A stretch of 64,000 nucleotides of DNA from Rhodococcus phenolicus (GTDB taxonomy: Bacteria; Actinomycetota; Actinomycetes; Mycobacteriales; Mycobacteriaceae), in assembly GCF_001646785.1 (NCBI RefSeq), contig NZ_LRRH01000052.1:46442-110441 (forward strand), in the 5' to 3' direction. The notes under the pieces were generated by a model. It had not been told where the DNA came from. It worked only from the letters and a program-made list of their open reading frames with translations, and made no database searches. Of the stretch, positions 1 to 7,895 are shown piece after piece (position 1 is the first letter of the stretch; each line of letters starts with the position of its first letter). Both the position numbers and the translations under genes were made by a program.

Positions 1-599
1 ATCTCCGCTTCGAATTCGTTCAGGTCGGGTGCATCGCCGACGTCGTGGGCGCGCTCCCACGTGGCGAACGACCCGATGACGAATCGGACCGTCAGGCCCA
101 CCCGCCGTCGCGCGTCGCCGACAGGAAGGTCGAGCCGGTCGGCGATTCGGTCCAACAGCGACGACAACGTGCCCAGCGACTCGTCGGAGGGATAGTAGTC
201 GGCCCGGACGGCCCCCGGCTCGGGCACCGTGAGGAACTCGAGCGGCGCGGTGGTGAGCCACTGTTCGTTGAAGCGCGCCCAGTAGCTGGGCTCGTCCCGC
301 GCAAGCTTCGTCGCGATCGGATGCACGTACGCGTACACGAGTTGTTCGAGATCCGGGGGGCCGTCGAGCCCTGCCGCGTCCAGCAGCGCCGCCCGCTCGG
401 TGTTGATTCGCGGTGCGTGCCGGCTCCAGATCTCGTCGAGGAGTCCGTGCCACGAACCGAAGTGGTAGGTGATGGCCGAGTTGTTCCGCTGACCGGCAGC
501 TTTGATGACCTCGCGCGCGGAGGTCCCGTGGATGCCCCGCCGGGCGATCAGTTCCTCGGCGGAATCCAGGAGAGCGAGACGGCCCGTTGACACTGCCAT
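1..599 (-). CDS. TetR/AcrR family transcriptional regulator, C-terminus cut by window edge
   Basis: Read on the minus strand from ATG at 599; the frame stays open to base 1, so about 199 residues are present and the C-terminus is missing. The N-terminus (MAVSTGRLALLDSAEELIAR) begins a TetR helix-turn-helix; residues about 25-50 read GTSAREVI, AAGQRNNSAI and TYHFGSWHGL, the typical recognition helix followed by the YHFG turn. The rest is an alpha-helical effector domain of no recognisable ligand class. The gene is divergent from the secreted lipase at 661, with a 61-bp gap holding an inverted repeat (613-649), so it probably controls itself and the lipase. Family call is firm; the target is inferred from position. 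Confidence 0.85.
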   Translation of the reverse strand, partial: MAVSTGRLALLDSAEELIARRGIHGTSAREVIKAAGQRNNSAITYHFGSWHGLLDEIWSRHAPRINTERAALLDAAGLDGPPDLEQLVYAYVHPIATKLARDEPSYWARFNEQWLTTAPLEFLTVPEPGAVRADYYPSDESLGTLSSLLDRIADRLDLPVGDARRRVGLTVRFVIGSFATWERAHDVGDAPDLNEFEAE

Positions 600-612
600 G
601 GACGCACTGTAC

Positions 613-649
613 TAAGAAATCTGTCTGCGTGATTAATGCACGTTTCTTA
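613..649. promoter_or_regulatory. Candidate TetR operator (inverted repeat)
   Basis: TAAGAAA at 613-619 and its exact reverse complement TTTCTTA at 643-649 lie in the 61-bp gap between the divergent TetR gene and the lipase. The AT-rich arms stand out in this GC-rich setting. The 23-nt spacer is long for a single TetR dimer, so this may be two half-operators or coincidence. Confidence 0.35.
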
Positions 650-660
650 TCGGAGGTGTC

Positions 661-1845
661 ATGGGCAACCGCTACTCCCGGCCGGTCCTCGCGGCGTTCG
701 CACTCACGACGATCCTGGGGGTCGCATCCTGTGCGGACAGCGAACCGGCAGCATCGGCCGGACCCTCCGCCGGTGCCCTGATCACGCACCGTCCGTCGAC
801 GGCGGCGGCGGTGCTCCCCAGCGCCTCCCGCACCGAACTGGTCACCTACGTTTCCGAGGGCGCCGACGGACAGCCCATTCTCGTGTCCGGCACCGTCGCG
901 ATCCCCCGCGGCGAAGCACCGGAGGGCGGATGGCCGGTCGTCAGCTGGGCGCACGGCACGACCGGCGTCGGCGACGCGTGCGCCCCGTCGGCCGATACGG
1001 TCGACGGTCCGGCACACAGCTACGTCGCTCGAACCACCGCACTGCTCGACCGATGGGTCAGCGAGGGGTACGCCGTGGCCCAGACCGACTACGAGGGACT
1101 CGGCACCCCCGGCGGGCATCCCTACATGAACGGGGAGAGCGCCCGGAACACGGTCGTCGACATCGTCCGCGCGGCAAGGGAACTCGATCCTTCCATCGGG
1201 ACACGCTGGATTGCGATGGGGCACAGCCAAGGTGGGCATGCCGCCCTGTTCACCGCCGACGGCGGACAGGAACGCGCACCCGAACTCGAACTCCAGGCCG
1301 CGGTGTCCTTCGCGCCCGGTAGCCGTACGAGCGACACGGCAGCATACTTCGCATCCGGTGACCCGAACATGGGGCAGGCCCTGAGCTTCCTGCCGGTCCT
1401 CCTGCTCGGCGCGGAAGCCGCGGATCCGAGCATCTCGGCCGAAGCGATGCTCACGGAGTCGGCGCTTCCGCTGATCCGAGCCGCGCGCAGCGGATGCATG
1501 GACGACGTGCGGGCGGCGGCCGCGACCGTTCCCGTCGATCAGGTGTTCACACCCGAGGCGGACATGGGCCGCATCGGCGAGTACTTCGCCACCCAGGAAC
1601 TCGAACCGCTCACTTCTGCCGTGCCGACACTGGTCGTGCAGGGCACCGCCGATGTGCTGGTGTCCCGGCCGATCACCGACCGGATCGTCGACGCGTTGTG
1701 CGGCAACGGCGCCGAACTGACCTACCGCGTCTACGACGGCGCCGACCATCGAGGTGTCCTCGAGACGTCGTTCGACGACGTGCAGGCCTTCGTCGACGAC
1801 GTGCGGGCAGGTGGCACACCCGACACCACCTGCGCCGGGGACTGA
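661..1845 (+). CDS. Secreted lipase-family alpha/beta hydrolase (lipoprotein)
   Basis: 394 residues. The start is fixed by GGAGG at 651-655. The N-terminus is a lipoprotein signal peptide with lipobox VASC (Cys24) followed by a Ser/Ala/Pro-rich linker, so the enzyme should be anchored to the outer face of the membrane. The nucleophile elbow is GHSQG with Ser189; the acid and base are probably in GTADV (about residue 330) and DGADH (near 363). The length, the WAHGT block near residue 98 and this arrangement fit the secretory lipase (LIP, PF03583) family, which hydrolyses acylglycerols or other esters. It is divergent from the TetR gene and probably repressed by it. The natural substrate cannot be told from sequence. 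Confidence 0.8.
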   Translation: MGNRYSRPVLAAFALTTILGVASCADSEPAASAGPSAGALITHRPSTAAAVLPSASRTELVTYVSEGADGQPILVSGTVAIPRGEAPEGGWPVVSWAHGTTGVGDACAPSADTVDGPAHSYVARTTALLDRWVSEGYAVAQTDYEGLGTPGGHPYMNGESARNTVVDIVRAARELDPSIGTRWIAMGHSQGGHAALFTADGGQERAPELELQAAVSFAPGSRTSDTAAYFASGDPNMGQALSFLPVLLLGAEAADPSISAEAMLTESALPLIRAARSGCMDDVRAAAATVPVDQVFTPEADMGRIGEYFATQELEPLTSAVPTLVVQGTADVLVSRPITDRIVDALCGNGAELTYRVYDGADHRGVLETSFDDVQAFVDDVRAGGTPDTTCAGD

Positions 1846-1879
1846 CTCTCCGAGCACTTCCGGTACGGACGCGTACCGC

Positions 1880-1915
1880 GGCACCGTCCGACGGTACGCG
1901 TCGCCGGACGGTGCC
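1880..1915. terminator. Bidirectional hairpin between convergent genes
   Basis: A perfect 11-bp stem, GGCACCGTCCG at 1880-1890 with CGGACGGTGCC at 1905-1915, and a 14-nt loop, lies exactly between the convergent lipase and esterase genes. There is no T-run, as is common for actinobacterial terminators. Confidence 0.6.
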
Positions 1916-1921
1916 CGCGCT

Positions 1922-2908
1922 CTACGCGGTGCGCCTGTTGTCCTCGGTGGCGACGGCCCGCCGGGCGAAGTCGATGCCGAGATCGAGCAGGGCACGCGCT
2001 TCCGGCAGTGTCTGGCCGATGACCGGGAAGGCGTGGACCTGCCCGGCCCAGATGTGGGTCTCGACCGGACGCCCGGCCGCTTCGATCGCTTCGGTGACGA
2101 TCTCGACGTCGGGCCGGGTGATCTCGTATTCGGCGACGGAGAAGAACACCGGCGGGAAGATGCCGGGATCGGCGTCGACCGGTGATTGGGCGCCCTCGAT
2201 GTGATCGGGGCCGTCGAGCCACTTGTCGCGCAGCTTCTCGAGCTGGCTCATCGGCAGGTAGGCGTCGCGCTTCATGTAGTCGGGGTCGTGGGCCTCGAGG
2301 TTCAGGTTGAGCAACGGTGAAAATCCGATGACGGCGGCGGGCCGGGTCATGCCGCGCAGCGCGGCGATCTCCGCGACCTTCATCGCGAGATAGCCGCCGG
2401 CGGAATCACCGGCCACGATGACGCGGGTCGGGTCCTCGGCGACCGCGAGGATCGCGGTGTACGCGGCCATCGCGTCCATCACGGACGTGCCGATCGAACC
2501 TTCCGGTAGCTGCCGGTAGGCAACGGAGTACACGGGAACACCGGACTTCGCGGCGAGCAGCGAACACACCGTGCGGTGCGTCGCCAGTCCACAGAACACG
2601 AACGCACCGCCGTGGAAGTACAGGACGGTCGCGCCGGCGAGGGCGTCGGTGGCCGGGCGCGGCGGTGCGATCCGTTCGCCGGGCACCCCGCCCAGGGTCA
2701 CGGCGTCGATGTCCACACCGCGCGGCCGGGGCAGCAGCTTGTCGATCCGGCGGTCCAGCCTGCTCAACACGGAGATCCCGCGATCGGTGGCCGGCCACCA
2801 GCTCATGATCGGCTTGATGAAGATCCGGGCGAACCAGAAGATGAACCAGGCCTTGACGCTGGCCGACCAGTGCCAGACCGTCGCTCCGTGGGTGCGCATG
2901 TACGCCAC
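1922..2908 (-). CDS. Alpha/beta hydrolase, hormone-sensitive-lipase-type esterase
   Basis: 328 residues. HGGAF at residues 99-103 forms the oxyanion hole and GDSAGG at 167-172 carries the nucleophile Ser169; together they define the HSL (family IV) carboxylesterases. An aromatic N-terminal stretch (WFIFWFARIF, about 21-30) may touch the membrane, but no signal peptide is evident. The DAD/H acid and base are expected in the last 80 residues (HIWAGQVHAF). It lies 77 bp downstream of the phosphodiesterase-type gene on the same strand and could be co-transcribed. Substrates of mycobacterial relatives (LipN/LipH type) are short-chain esters; that is family knowledge only. Confidence 0.85.
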   Translation of the reverse strand: MAYMRTHGATVWHWSASVKAWFIFWFARIFIKPIMSWWPATDRGISVLSRLDRRIDKLLPRPRGVDIDAVTLGGVPGERIAPPRPATDALAGATVLYFHGGAFVFCGLATHRTVCSLLAAKSGVPVYSVAYRQLPEGSIGTSVMDAMAAYTAILAVAEDPTRVIVAGDSAGGYLAMKVAEIAALRGMTRPAAVIGFSPLLNLNLEAHDPDYMKRDAYLPMSQLEKLRDKWLDGPDHIEGAQSPVDADPGIFPPVFFSVAEYEITRPDVEIVTEAIEAAGRPVETHIWAGQVHAFPVIGQTLPEARALLDLGIDFARRAVATEDNRRTA

Positions 2909-2985
2909 GATAGGTCCGGCTCGGGGGTCGCGGCGAGGTTCGGTCGCTCACAGGATCACGGCCGATGTCGGCCGGGTCATGCCGT

Positions 2986-4134
2986 TCAGCGCCGGGCCGG
3001 GTCCTGCACCAGCAGCGGAATCAGCAGTTCGTCGTCGGTGAGCGCACCGTGCTGTCCGGGCATCCGGGACATGATCATCTCCCCGTCGGTGCGGATCACG
3101 GAGGATGCGCCGCGTCCGACCGCGACGATGTCGCCGATCCGGCTCGCCGCGTCCGGGGACGGTTCCGGACCGAACAGGCCCGCGGCGAGCACCTCGTCGC
3201 GGGTGCCGATCCACATGTCGTCACCGAGTTCGTTGCGCCATCGTTCGAGCACCGCGTCGACCCGTTCGGTGTGGACGTGGCGGCAGCGCGGCTCCCCGGT
3301 GATGACGGTGACGTCCTCGGACAGGCCGTCACACTGATCGAAGTCGATGCGCCTGCCCCGGCTGGTGTCGACCATGCCGTGATCGGCGGTGACGACCAGC
3401 CGCGTTCCGTCCGGCAGTGCGTCCGCGAGTTGTTCGACGAACCGATCGACGACGGTGAGCTGTGCGAGCCACGCCGCGGACCCGGGACCGTAGAGGTGAC
3501 CGAGGGTGTCGACCTCGCCGAGGTACCCGTAGACGAGGGTGCGGTCCGCGGAACCGGCCGCGGTGACGATGCGGGCGAGAAGGTCACCGTAGGCGGAAAC
3601 ACCGGCGAACGTGCCGCCGCGGAGCACTGCGCGGGTCAGCCCGCTGCCTTCGAAGATCCGGGGGACGACGGTGGTGACGGCGATCCCCTCGCGTACGGCG
3701 CGTTCGAAGACGGTGGGATGCGCTTGGACGAGTTCGGGAACGAGCTGGGTGCGCTGGTCGACGGCGGTGCCGGCCAGCGTCCAGCGCAGCCAGTTGAAGG
3801 GACTGTCGAGCTCACGCAGATAGGACTGGTAACCGGTGACACCGTGCCGCCCCGACGGCAGACCCGTGCCCAGCGATGCGAGACTCACCGCGGTGGTCGT
3901 GGGAAATCCCGCACGGATCGCGTGCCCTGCCATCCCGGTGAGGAAAGGCGCGGCACCGCTGTAGTTCTGCACCAGGTTCCATCCCATGCCGTCGACGAGC
4001 AACACGACGGTGCGGGCACAGTCGGTCAGGTCGAGCCGGTTGCGTTCCGCAGTCACGCCGGCCGACGCCAGCACCGACGGCAACAGGTCGGCGAGAGTCG
4101 GCTGTTCGTAGACGTCGCGTAGCGGCACACCCAT
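2986..4134 (-). CDS. Alkaline phosphatase-superfamily phosphodiesterase / nucleotide pyrophosphatase
   Basis: 382 residues, starting at ATG 4134. It is a type I phosphodiesterase/nucleotide pyrophosphatase-fold protein (PF01663): LLVDGMGWN near residue 47 supplies the first metal Asp, FPTTTAVSLASLGTG near 96 carries the nucleophile Thr in the TTT run, and VTADHGMVD near 290 holds further metal ligands. There is no signal peptide, so it is probably cytoplasmic. Actinobacteria carry this family widely with poorly known substrates. It may form a short operon with the esterase 77 bp downstream, and it is divergent from the GlcD-like gene across 204 bp. Confidence 0.75.
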   Translation of the reverse strand: MGVPLRDVYEQPTLADLLPSVLASAGVTAERNRLDLTDCARTVVLLVDGMGWNLVQNYSGAAPFLTGMAGHAIRAGFPTTTAVSLASLGTGLPSGRHGVTGYQSYLRELDSPFNWLRWTLAGTAVDQRTQLVPELVQAHPTVFERAVREGIAVTTVVPRIFEGSGLTRAVLRGGTFAGVSAYGDLLARIVTAAGSADRTLVYGYLGEVDTLGHLYGPGSAAWLAQLTVVDRFVEQLADALPDGTRLVVTADHGMVDTSRGRRIDFDQCDGLSEDVTVITGEPRCRHVHTERVDAVLERWRNELGDDMWIGTRDEVLAAGLFGPEPSPDAASRIGDIVAVGRGASSVIRTDGEMIMSRMPGQHGALTDDELLIPLLVQDPARR

Positions 4135-4338
4135 ACCCTGAGTATGCCGCCTCCCCGGGCTCCCCCCGTCGGTTCCGCCTCCGGAAACCGCCTTCCCCGG
4201 TCAGGACCGCGCGACCCGCTGCCGGAGCAGCTGTGATGGGGCGCAGATCACCGTGCTCTACTCTGGATCGGTACCGGCCCGCCGATCACCCCCGGCGCCA
4301 GGCATCCACCCATCCGACCCACAGGTAGGAGCAGACAC

Positions 4339-5718
4339 ATGACGGCGAACACCGTCCATCCACCGTCCGAATTCACCTGCGCCACTGCAGATCTGCCTGG
4401 CGAGATCGTCATCACCGATCCCGATATCGTCGCCGGGTACTGTCGTGACGAGTCACGTCTGACGGAAGCCGGCACAGCCGTCGCCGTGCTCGCACCCCGC
4501 ACCACCGAGGAAGTCTCGGCGTGCCTGCGCGCTTGTCACGCCGCGTCGATTCCCGTGTCGACACGCGGCGCCGGCAGTGGTCTGAGCGGTGGTTCCAACG
4601 CCACCGACGGCGGCGTGGTGCTGTCACTGCATCGGATGAACACGATCCTCGACATCGACCCCGTCGAGCGGCTCGCGGTCGCACAACCCGGCGTGATCAC
4701 CGGCGATCTGCGCGCGGCCGTGGCCGAGCAGGGCCTGCTGTACCCGCCGGATCCGGGTTCGGTGGCGATGTGCTCGATCGGCGGGAACGTCGCGACCAAC
4801 GCGGGCGGCATGTGTTGCGTCAAGTACGGCGTGACGGCCGACTTCGTCGAAGCCCTCGAGGTGGTGCTCGCCGACGGGCGCGTGATGCGCACCGGCACGA
4901 GCACGGTGAAAGGTGTTGCTGGATACGACATTACGGGTTTGTTCGTCGGTTCGGAGGGCACTCTCGGTGTCGTCACCGAAGTGACGGTCCGGCTGGTTCC
5001 CGCCCCGGCGCCCGCGTTGACGCTCGCCGCGTCGTTCGCCGACCTCACGTCGGCGGGTACCGCGGTGGCTGCGATCGCAGCGGCCGGACTGCCGTGTTCG
5101 GCGGTGGAGATCCTCGACCACACGACCCTGCGGGCCGTCGACGAGGTCGCGAAGATGGGCCTCGGTGATGCTGCGGCGATGCTGCTGGTCCAGGCCGACT
5201 CCGAGGATGCCGACGCGATCCTCGCGAAGGTCGAGGCATTGTGCGCTGCCGCCGGTGCGGAGGTGGGCCGCGCCGACGACGTCGAAGAGTCGACGATGCT
5301 CATGGAAGCGCGGCGCCTCGCACTGCCCGCGCTCGAGCGGCTCGGCGATTGGCTGCTCGACGACGTGTGCGTGCCGCGCGCGAAGGTGGTGGATCTGATC
5401 TCGACCATCGAGGGGATCGCCGTAGAGGTGGGCCTGACCATCGGCGTGTTCGGGCATGCCGGCGACGGCAACCTGCACCCGACGATCATCTTCGACCGAT
5501 CCGACGCCGGCTCCCTGGCTGCGGCGCACACTGCTTTCGACAAGATCACTTCTGCCGCATTGGAACTCGGCGGCACCATCACGGGTGAACACGGCGTGGG
5601 CCGGCTCAAGGCGGGATGGCTGGCGCGGGAGTTGGACCCGGTGAACGCCGACATGCAGCGCGCACTGCGGAAGCTGTTCGATCCGCAGGAGATCCTGAAT
5701 CGGGGCGTCGCGCTCTGA
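4339..5718 (+). CDS. FAD-binding oxidase, GlcD / D-lactate dehydrogenase type
   Basis: 459 residues. Starts at ATG 4339 behind AGGAG (4327-4331). The N-terminal half is the FAD_binding_4 (VAO/PCMH) domain, with RGAGSGLSGG near residue 77 and PGSVAMCSIGGN with NAGG near 140-155. The C-terminal half is the FAD-oxidase_C cap with GHAGDGNLHP near 375 and the terminal TGEHGVG. This is the usual plan and length of GlcD glycolate oxidase subunits and bacterial D-lactate/D-2-hydroxyglutarate dehydrogenases. No GlcE/GlcF partner or Fe-S domain lies nearby, so a stand-alone 2-hydroxyacid dehydrogenase is more likely. The exact substrate is open. Confidence 0.85.
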   Translation: MTANTVHPPSEFTCATADLPGEIVITDPDIVAGYCRDESRLTEAGTAVAVLAPRTTEEVSACLRACHAASIPVSTRGAGSGLSGGSNATDGGVVLSLHRMNTILDIDPVERLAVAQPGVITGDLRAAVAEQGLLYPPDPGSVAMCSIGGNVATNAGGMCCVKYGVTADFVEALEVVLADGRVMRTGTSTVKGVAGYDITGLFVGSEGTLGVVTEVTVRLVPAPAPALTLAASFADLTSAGTAVAAIAAAGLPCSAVEILDHTTLRAVDEVAKMGLGDAAAMLLVQADSEDADAILAKVEALCAAAGAEVGRADDVEESTMLMEARRLALPALERLGDWLLDDVCVPRAKVVDLISTIEGIAVEVGLTIGVFGHAGDGNLHPTIIFDRSDAGSLAAAHTAFDKITSAALELGGTITGEHGVGRLKAGWLARELDPVNADMQRALRKLFDPQEILNRGVAL

Positions 5719-5845
5719 TACTCGGAGGACGATCGCCTGCTGCGCTCTTCTCGGATTTGCGGTAGGCGGGTTCCACCTCCAGCGCCGGCGATGATGCGGA
5801 CCCGCCCAGCGCGACATCCTCGTTCGTGCGGCGGCCCGTTTCGAC

Positions 5846-5861
5846 ACGAATGCGTGTTCGA
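5846..5861. promoter_or_regulatory. Degenerate LexA (SOS) box candidate
   Basis: ACGAATGCGTGTTCGA matches the actinobacterial SOS consensus TCGAAC(N4)GTTCGA at 10 of 12 conserved positions. The right half is perfect and the left half has two mismatches. No intact gene follows it closely, so it may be the leftover of an SOS-controlled mobile gene. Confidence 0.25.
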
Positions 5862-5909
5862 GTTGACGACCGCTCTCGCGCGTGGAACCATGCCTGCACC
5901 GGCCTGAAT

Positions 5910-5976
5910 ACAGGTCGACCCCGGAAGGTGCTACCAACACCGACCGGGGTCTGGGCACACGACAGATTGGACCTGT
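5910..5976. repeat. Nested three-level stem-loop
   Basis: The inner part is GACCCCGG (5917-5924), AA, GGTG (5927-5930), a 7-nt loop, CACC (5938-5941), GA, then CCGGGGTC (5944-5951). Both stems are perfect and are separated by a 2x2 internal loop. An outer pair, ACAGGTC (5910-5916) with GACCTGT (5970-5976), encloses it. Such nesting is unlikely by chance and suggests a structured RNA or a protein-binding element such as an origin or recombination site. No known RNA family was recognised. Confidence 0.45.
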
Positions 5977-6093
5977 CATGCACCGTACGGTGGAGTCTAT
6001 CCACACGCCCCCAGGGGGCGCTGCACACGGTTCGGCTTTCGATGCCGGCCTCCTTCTCAGCCCACCGGGACCCTTACCGACGTCCTGACCTCA

Positions 6094-6125
6094 CGAGCCC
6101 CTCGACCCACCGGTCGAGGGGCTCG
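6094..6125. terminator. 14-bp-stem hairpin
   Basis: CGAGCCCCTCGACC (6094-6107) pairs perfectly with 6112-6125 across a 4-nt loop. It lies downstream, on the minus strand, of the small frames at 6397-6890, so it is probably their terminator. No T-run follows. Confidence 0.5.
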
Positions 6126-6396
6126 AGGTGTTTCGCTTCGACGTGGGCGCGGGCCGTTCCGGTAACCGCGGCACGTCGGACATTCGTCGCTCATCTCCTT
6201 CAGGTCCGACGTCAGCGCATCGACGCTGCGAACCGGGGTGCCATTCCCCGTGTTCGAAACCGACTGGGCGCCAGTATCCTTCGTCTCCACAGCTGGCGGT
6301 GGAGCACCCGATCGTGCGGGTCGACACGAACGACCGGGTCCAGCACAAGCCACACGTCACCTCCGACATGGGGCCAGAAGTGCTGGCCGAGACGGT

Positions 6397-6693
6397 CTAT
6401 CGGGGCATGGCGACCGGGCAGCGTTGGGGAAGGGGCCGAGACAAGCTCAGGGACCCGTAGGGTCTCCGATCGGTTGGGCGCAGCCGCCCGCAGGGCGTCC
6501 TTCTCCTCTCGGTCGGCGGGATCGGACCCTCGGGTAGCGCAGTGACGAAATCGCCGGGCAGCTGCGCGGCCGTGCCGGCCAGCCGGGAATAGACCCCGCA
6601 TCGGCCCTCGATGACGAAGACGTCGGGATAGATCTCGCACGCCGCGACACCGGTCGCCCTTACCCGATGAGTGGCTGTGACCTCGAAGACCAT
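6397..6693 (-). CDS. Small hypothetical protein, possibly decayed
   Basis: 98 residues from ATG 6693. AGGA (minus strand, just upstream) and its position 2 nt after the stop of the upstream fragment suggest a real translational unit. The first 65 codons have ordinary high-GC third positions (MVFEVTATHRVRATGVAAC...); the last 30 residues are Arg/Pro-rich and look like out-of-frame sequence, so the native C-terminus may be lost by frameshift. No domain was recognised. It probably belonged with the fragment at 6696-6890 to one operon of unknown function. Confidence 0.3.
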   Translation of the reverse strand: MVFEVTATHRVRATGVAACEIYPDVFVIEGRCGVYSRLAGTAAQLPGDFVTALPEGPIPPTERRRTPCGRLRPTDRRPYGSLSLSRPLPQRCPVAMPR

Positions 6694-6695
6694 TC

Positions 6696-6890
6696 CTACG
6701 ATTCCTCCGCGCTCACACCGGAGGTCACGGAGTCGACTTGTTCCCGTAGTCGCTCGAATACCGCCTGAGTGAACCAACGGTTGTGGTACTGCTCGTACGG
6801 CCCCTTACCCTTCGCCACCAACCGGTCCGCCAGATTGCGGAGCAATTGCGGGTCGTCGATCAGTGTCGTGAACTGTTCTTCGGAGTCGAA
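6696..6890 (-). pseudogene. C-terminal fragment of an unrecognised gene
   Basis: On the minus strand the frame reads FDSEEQFTTLIDDPQLLRNL and continues through GPYEQYHNRWFTQAVFERLR to a stop at 6696-6698. The sequence has ordinary protein composition and good codon use but no start codon: upstream it runs into a stop, and from about 6901 the DNA belongs to an unrelated gene on the other strand. I read it as the tail of a gene cut by a rearrangement. The family is unknown. The stop lies 2 nt before the ATG of the small frame at 6693. Confidence 0.45.
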
Positions 6891-6900
6891 ATTCGAGGGC

Positions 6901-7465
6901 GGAGTGATCGACTACGCGCGTCTCCCTGCACGCGGAGCGGCCTGGACCGACATCGACCCTCAGGAAATACAACGCTTCCGGCAACTCGCGATTGCATCGA
7001 ACGCCGATCCTGCTACCGCCAGCCTCGATGACCAAGGGATCTGTCAGGCATTACAAGTCACCATCGTCGACGTCGACGGGTCCGTACACCCCCCATTGGG
7101 TGCCGTGCTTCTCTTCGGCACCCGTTCCGCGATCGAACGACACGTGCCCAACCATGAGACAGCATTCCAGATCCTGAACTCGGATATATCGATCGCAGCA
7201 AACAAGTTCGGCCGGTCACCGCACTTCGCCGCTTCCGAGGAGTTGCTCTCTTCCTTCAGAGCATGGAATACCGAAGAAGAAGTAGAGTTCGGAATGATCC
7301 GTGTGGCACCACCGAAAGTTCCGGAATCAGCTGCACGAGAAGCCCTCACAAACGCCCTGCTCCACCGCGACTACACCGCCGCCGGCGCTGTTCGCATAGT
7401 GATCACCGAGGATGCGTTCACCGTGACCAGCCCCGGAGGATTTCCCCCGGGTGTTCGACTGGGAT
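6901..7465 (+). pseudogene. Truncated AlbA_2/HATPase-type ATP-binding (RecG-like) protein
   Basis: The frame is open from 6769 to 7584, but only about residues 45-235 look like protein: GVIDYARL, WTDIDPQEIQRFRQLA, GAVLLFGTR, then EALTNALLHRDYT and TSPGGFPPGV. These are landmarks of the family with an N-terminal AlbA_2 (Schlafen-like) domain and a C-terminal GHKL ATPase domain (HATPase_c_4), normally around 500 residues or more. The AlbA_2 N-terminus and everything after GGFPPGV are missing, and the flanking in-frame sequence is unrelated. Codon third positions are visibly less GC-rich than in neighbouring genes, consistent with horizontal origin. The start and end given mark where similarity seems to begin and stop. 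Confidence 0.6.
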
Positions 7466-7576
7466 TCCCGAGATGGGGTCGCGGGTCGGGTCTCCCACGA
7501 CCACAACACGAATGGACATCCGATTCCCTTATGGATGGGAGCGGATCTCCATTTCGGCGCGAGCCGCGGGCAGTGA

Positions 7577-7858
7577 CTACTTGATATCGGAACCGTGCTT
7601 CGTCAGCGGCATGATCTCGATGTTCATGTAGGGGAACAGCGGGAGGTTCCACAGGATCTCGTGGAGTTCGTCGGCGGAGTCGACGTCGAAGATCGAGATG
7701 TTGCTGTACCGGCCGACGATGCGCCAGATCTCCGGCCACTTGCCGCTGCGCTGCAGCTCCTGGCTGTACGCCTTCTCCTTCGCGATGGTGTCGGCGCGGA
7801 CCTCGGGGTCGAGGTCGCGGGGGATGTCGACGTCCATGCGAACGTGGAACAGCGCCAT
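7577..7858 (-). CDS. catC: Muconolactone delta-isomerase
   Basis: 93 residues from ATG 7858. It converts (+)-muconolactone to 3-oxoadipate enol-lactone in the catechol branch of the beta-ketoadipate pathway; family members form cytoplasmic decamers. The sequence is full length and has the family's start (MALFHVRMDVDIP) and conserved KEKAYSQELQ, WPEIWRIVGRYSNISIFDV and LPLFPYM blocks. It is the last gene of catABC, 37 bp after catB. The next steps (3-oxoadipate enol-lactonase, CoA transferase and thiolase) are not in this window. Confidence 0.97.
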   Translation of the reverse strand: MALFHVRMDVDIPRDLDPEVRADTIAKEKAYSQELQRSGKWPEIWRIVGRYSNISIFDVDSADELHEILWNLPLFPYMNIEIMPLTKHGSDIK

Positions 7859-7895
7859 GGTCGGTTCTCTCCTGATCTGTGGCTTCGTCGGTGGG

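Larger units (their letters stand above)
5719..6396. other. Gene-poor scar region with inverted repeats
   Basis: After glcD there is no open frame with convincing coding character for about 680 bp. The stretch holds a degenerate LexA-like box (5846-5861), a nested stem-loop (5910-5976), a 12-bp palindrome CACCGTACGGTG (5981-5992), a CGCCCCC/GGGGGCG inverted repeat (6006-6020) and a 14-bp-stem hairpin (6094-6125). Short minus-strand frames here (for example near 6091-6369) may be decayed gene tails. The concentration of palindromes next to broken genes suggests the remains of a mobile or phage-derived element; I could not identify which. Confidence 0.4.

Noticed and set aside
5981..5992. CACCGTACGGTG palindrome as a stand-alone operator
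   Set aside because: No intact promoter or gene follows; kept only as part of the scar description.
5606..6028. Minus-strand frame of 140 codons over the end of glcD and the nested stem-loop
   Set aside because: It begins antisense to nothing but ends inside glcD, has no ribosome site at its start and no recognised family; the palindromes explain the DNA better. It cannot be fully excluded as a decayed gene.
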